DNA of 5,891 nucleotides from Actinomycetota bacterium (GTDB lineage Bacteria > Actinomycetota > Thermoleophilia > Gaiellales > Gaiellaceae), in the NCBI GenBank assembly GCA_013813345.1, contig JACCRW010000252.1, forward strand, positions 1 to 5,891, written 5' to 3'. A program made the position numbers and the translations under genes. The notes under the pieces were generated by a model. The model was not told the origin of the DNA. It saw nothing but the letters and a program-made list of their open reading frames with translations, and did not search any database. Each line of letters starts with the position of its first letter. Within the stretch, counting starts at the first letter, position 1. Below are positions 5,752-5,891 of the stretch, piece after piece.

Positions 5752-5779
5752 AGCGTAGACGTAACCGCTTACAGCAACC
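5752..5779 (-). promoter_or_regulatory. Probable lacI promoter
   Basis: On the minus strand TACGCT (5757-5752, TANNNT type) ends 8 bases before the GTG start, so the start codon would be at or next to the transcription start. A weak -35, GGTTGC (5779-5774), lies 16 bases upstream. The operator at 5761-5772 occupies the spacer, as in the operon promoter. The -10 fit is good and the -35 is poor. Confidence 0.5.
5761..5772. promoter_or_regulatory. LacI-family operator before lacI
   Basis: GTAACCGCTTAC matches GTAANCGNTTAC and is palindromic except for one symmetric pair. It lies 17 bp before the lacI start, between the proposed -35 and -10 boxes, which points to autoregulation. Confidence 0.78.
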
Positions 5780-5785
5780 GCTTCC
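5774..5785 (+). promoter_or_regulatory. Second operator-like site before lacI
   Basis: GCAACCGCTTCC on the plus strand differs from GTAANCGNTTAC at two positions. It follows the first site after one base, the same spacing as in the pair before the oxidoreductase. Its affinity would be lower, and it overlaps the proposed -35 box. Confidence 0.42.
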
Positions 5786-5786
5786 C

Positions 5787-5891
5787 CCAGATCACCGCGG
5801 ACGTCGATCCGATGTCGGATCGCCGTCACGTCCCGCGAAAGCCGAGAGTCACTTCCGCAGTTCCGGATGCCAGCACACTGCTGGCTCTGAT
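5787..5891. other. Right-edge stretch with two inverted repeats and no assignable gene
   Basis: No gene can be assigned with confidence. A perfect 8-2-8 inverted repeat lies at 5805-5822 (CGATCCGA, TG, TCGGATCG) and a 7-3-7 hairpin at 5869-5885 (GCCAGCA, CAC, TGCTGGC). Neither has a T-run. A plus-strand frame from the ATG at 5812 is open to the window end. It includes SAVPDASTLLAL, which faintly resembles the first strand and Asp of PIN-domain toxins, but it lacks a ribosome site and is only 26 codons long. Confidence 0.4.

Noticed and set aside
5869..5885. Hairpin as a transcription terminator
   Set aside because: The 7-3-7 stem has no T-run on either strand within the visible sequence and no identified gene ends there.

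Overview
The window holds one compact, minus-strand carbohydrate-uptake and catabolism locus in GC-rich DNA. The features are strong G/C bias at third codon positions, a Tat-type signal on the solute-binding protein, TANNNT-type -10 boxes and apparently leaderless starts. Together they suggest a high-GC actinobacterial lineage. Thermoleophilia (Solirubrobacterales/Gaiellales-like) would be my guess, but that placement is inference.

Reading along the minus strand, from right to left in window coordinates: a short non-coding or undetermined edge with two perfect inverted repeats (5787-5891); a LacI-family repressor (5744-4734); a 37-bp promoter/operator gap; an inositol 2-dehydrogenase-like Gfo/Idh/MocA oxidoreductase (4696-3665); a Tat-exported sugar-binding protein (3619-2612); a gap with three tandem hairpins; a BPD_transp_2 permease (2551-1502); a single-domain ABC ATPase (1505-711, overlapping the permease by 4 bases); and the first 87 codons of iolD (714-454, overlapping the ATPase by 4 bases). 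IolD homology stops abruptly near base 453. The reading frame then runs into unrelated lower-GC sequence and ends at 193. A separate small membrane protein starts with TTG at 163 and leaves the window on the left.

The genes fit one pathway. The binding protein, permease and ATPase would import a cyclitol or sugar. The IolG-like enzyme would oxidise it, and IolD would open the ring of trihydroxycyclohexane-dione. The iolD remnant is the best clue that the substrate is myo-inositol or a close relative. The LacI protein probably represses both itself and the operon. Two closely spaced LacI-type operator motifs lie just before the oxidoreductase, and a near-identical pair lies, inverted, just before lacI (22 of 26 positions match).

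There is no sign of a defence system, CRISPR array, phage or transposon. The points most worth a second look are the inverted duplicate operator pairs with leaderless promoters, the three-hairpin intergenic region, and the abruptly truncated iolD with a possible CTG start. The truncation may be a real rearrangement or an assembly junction.
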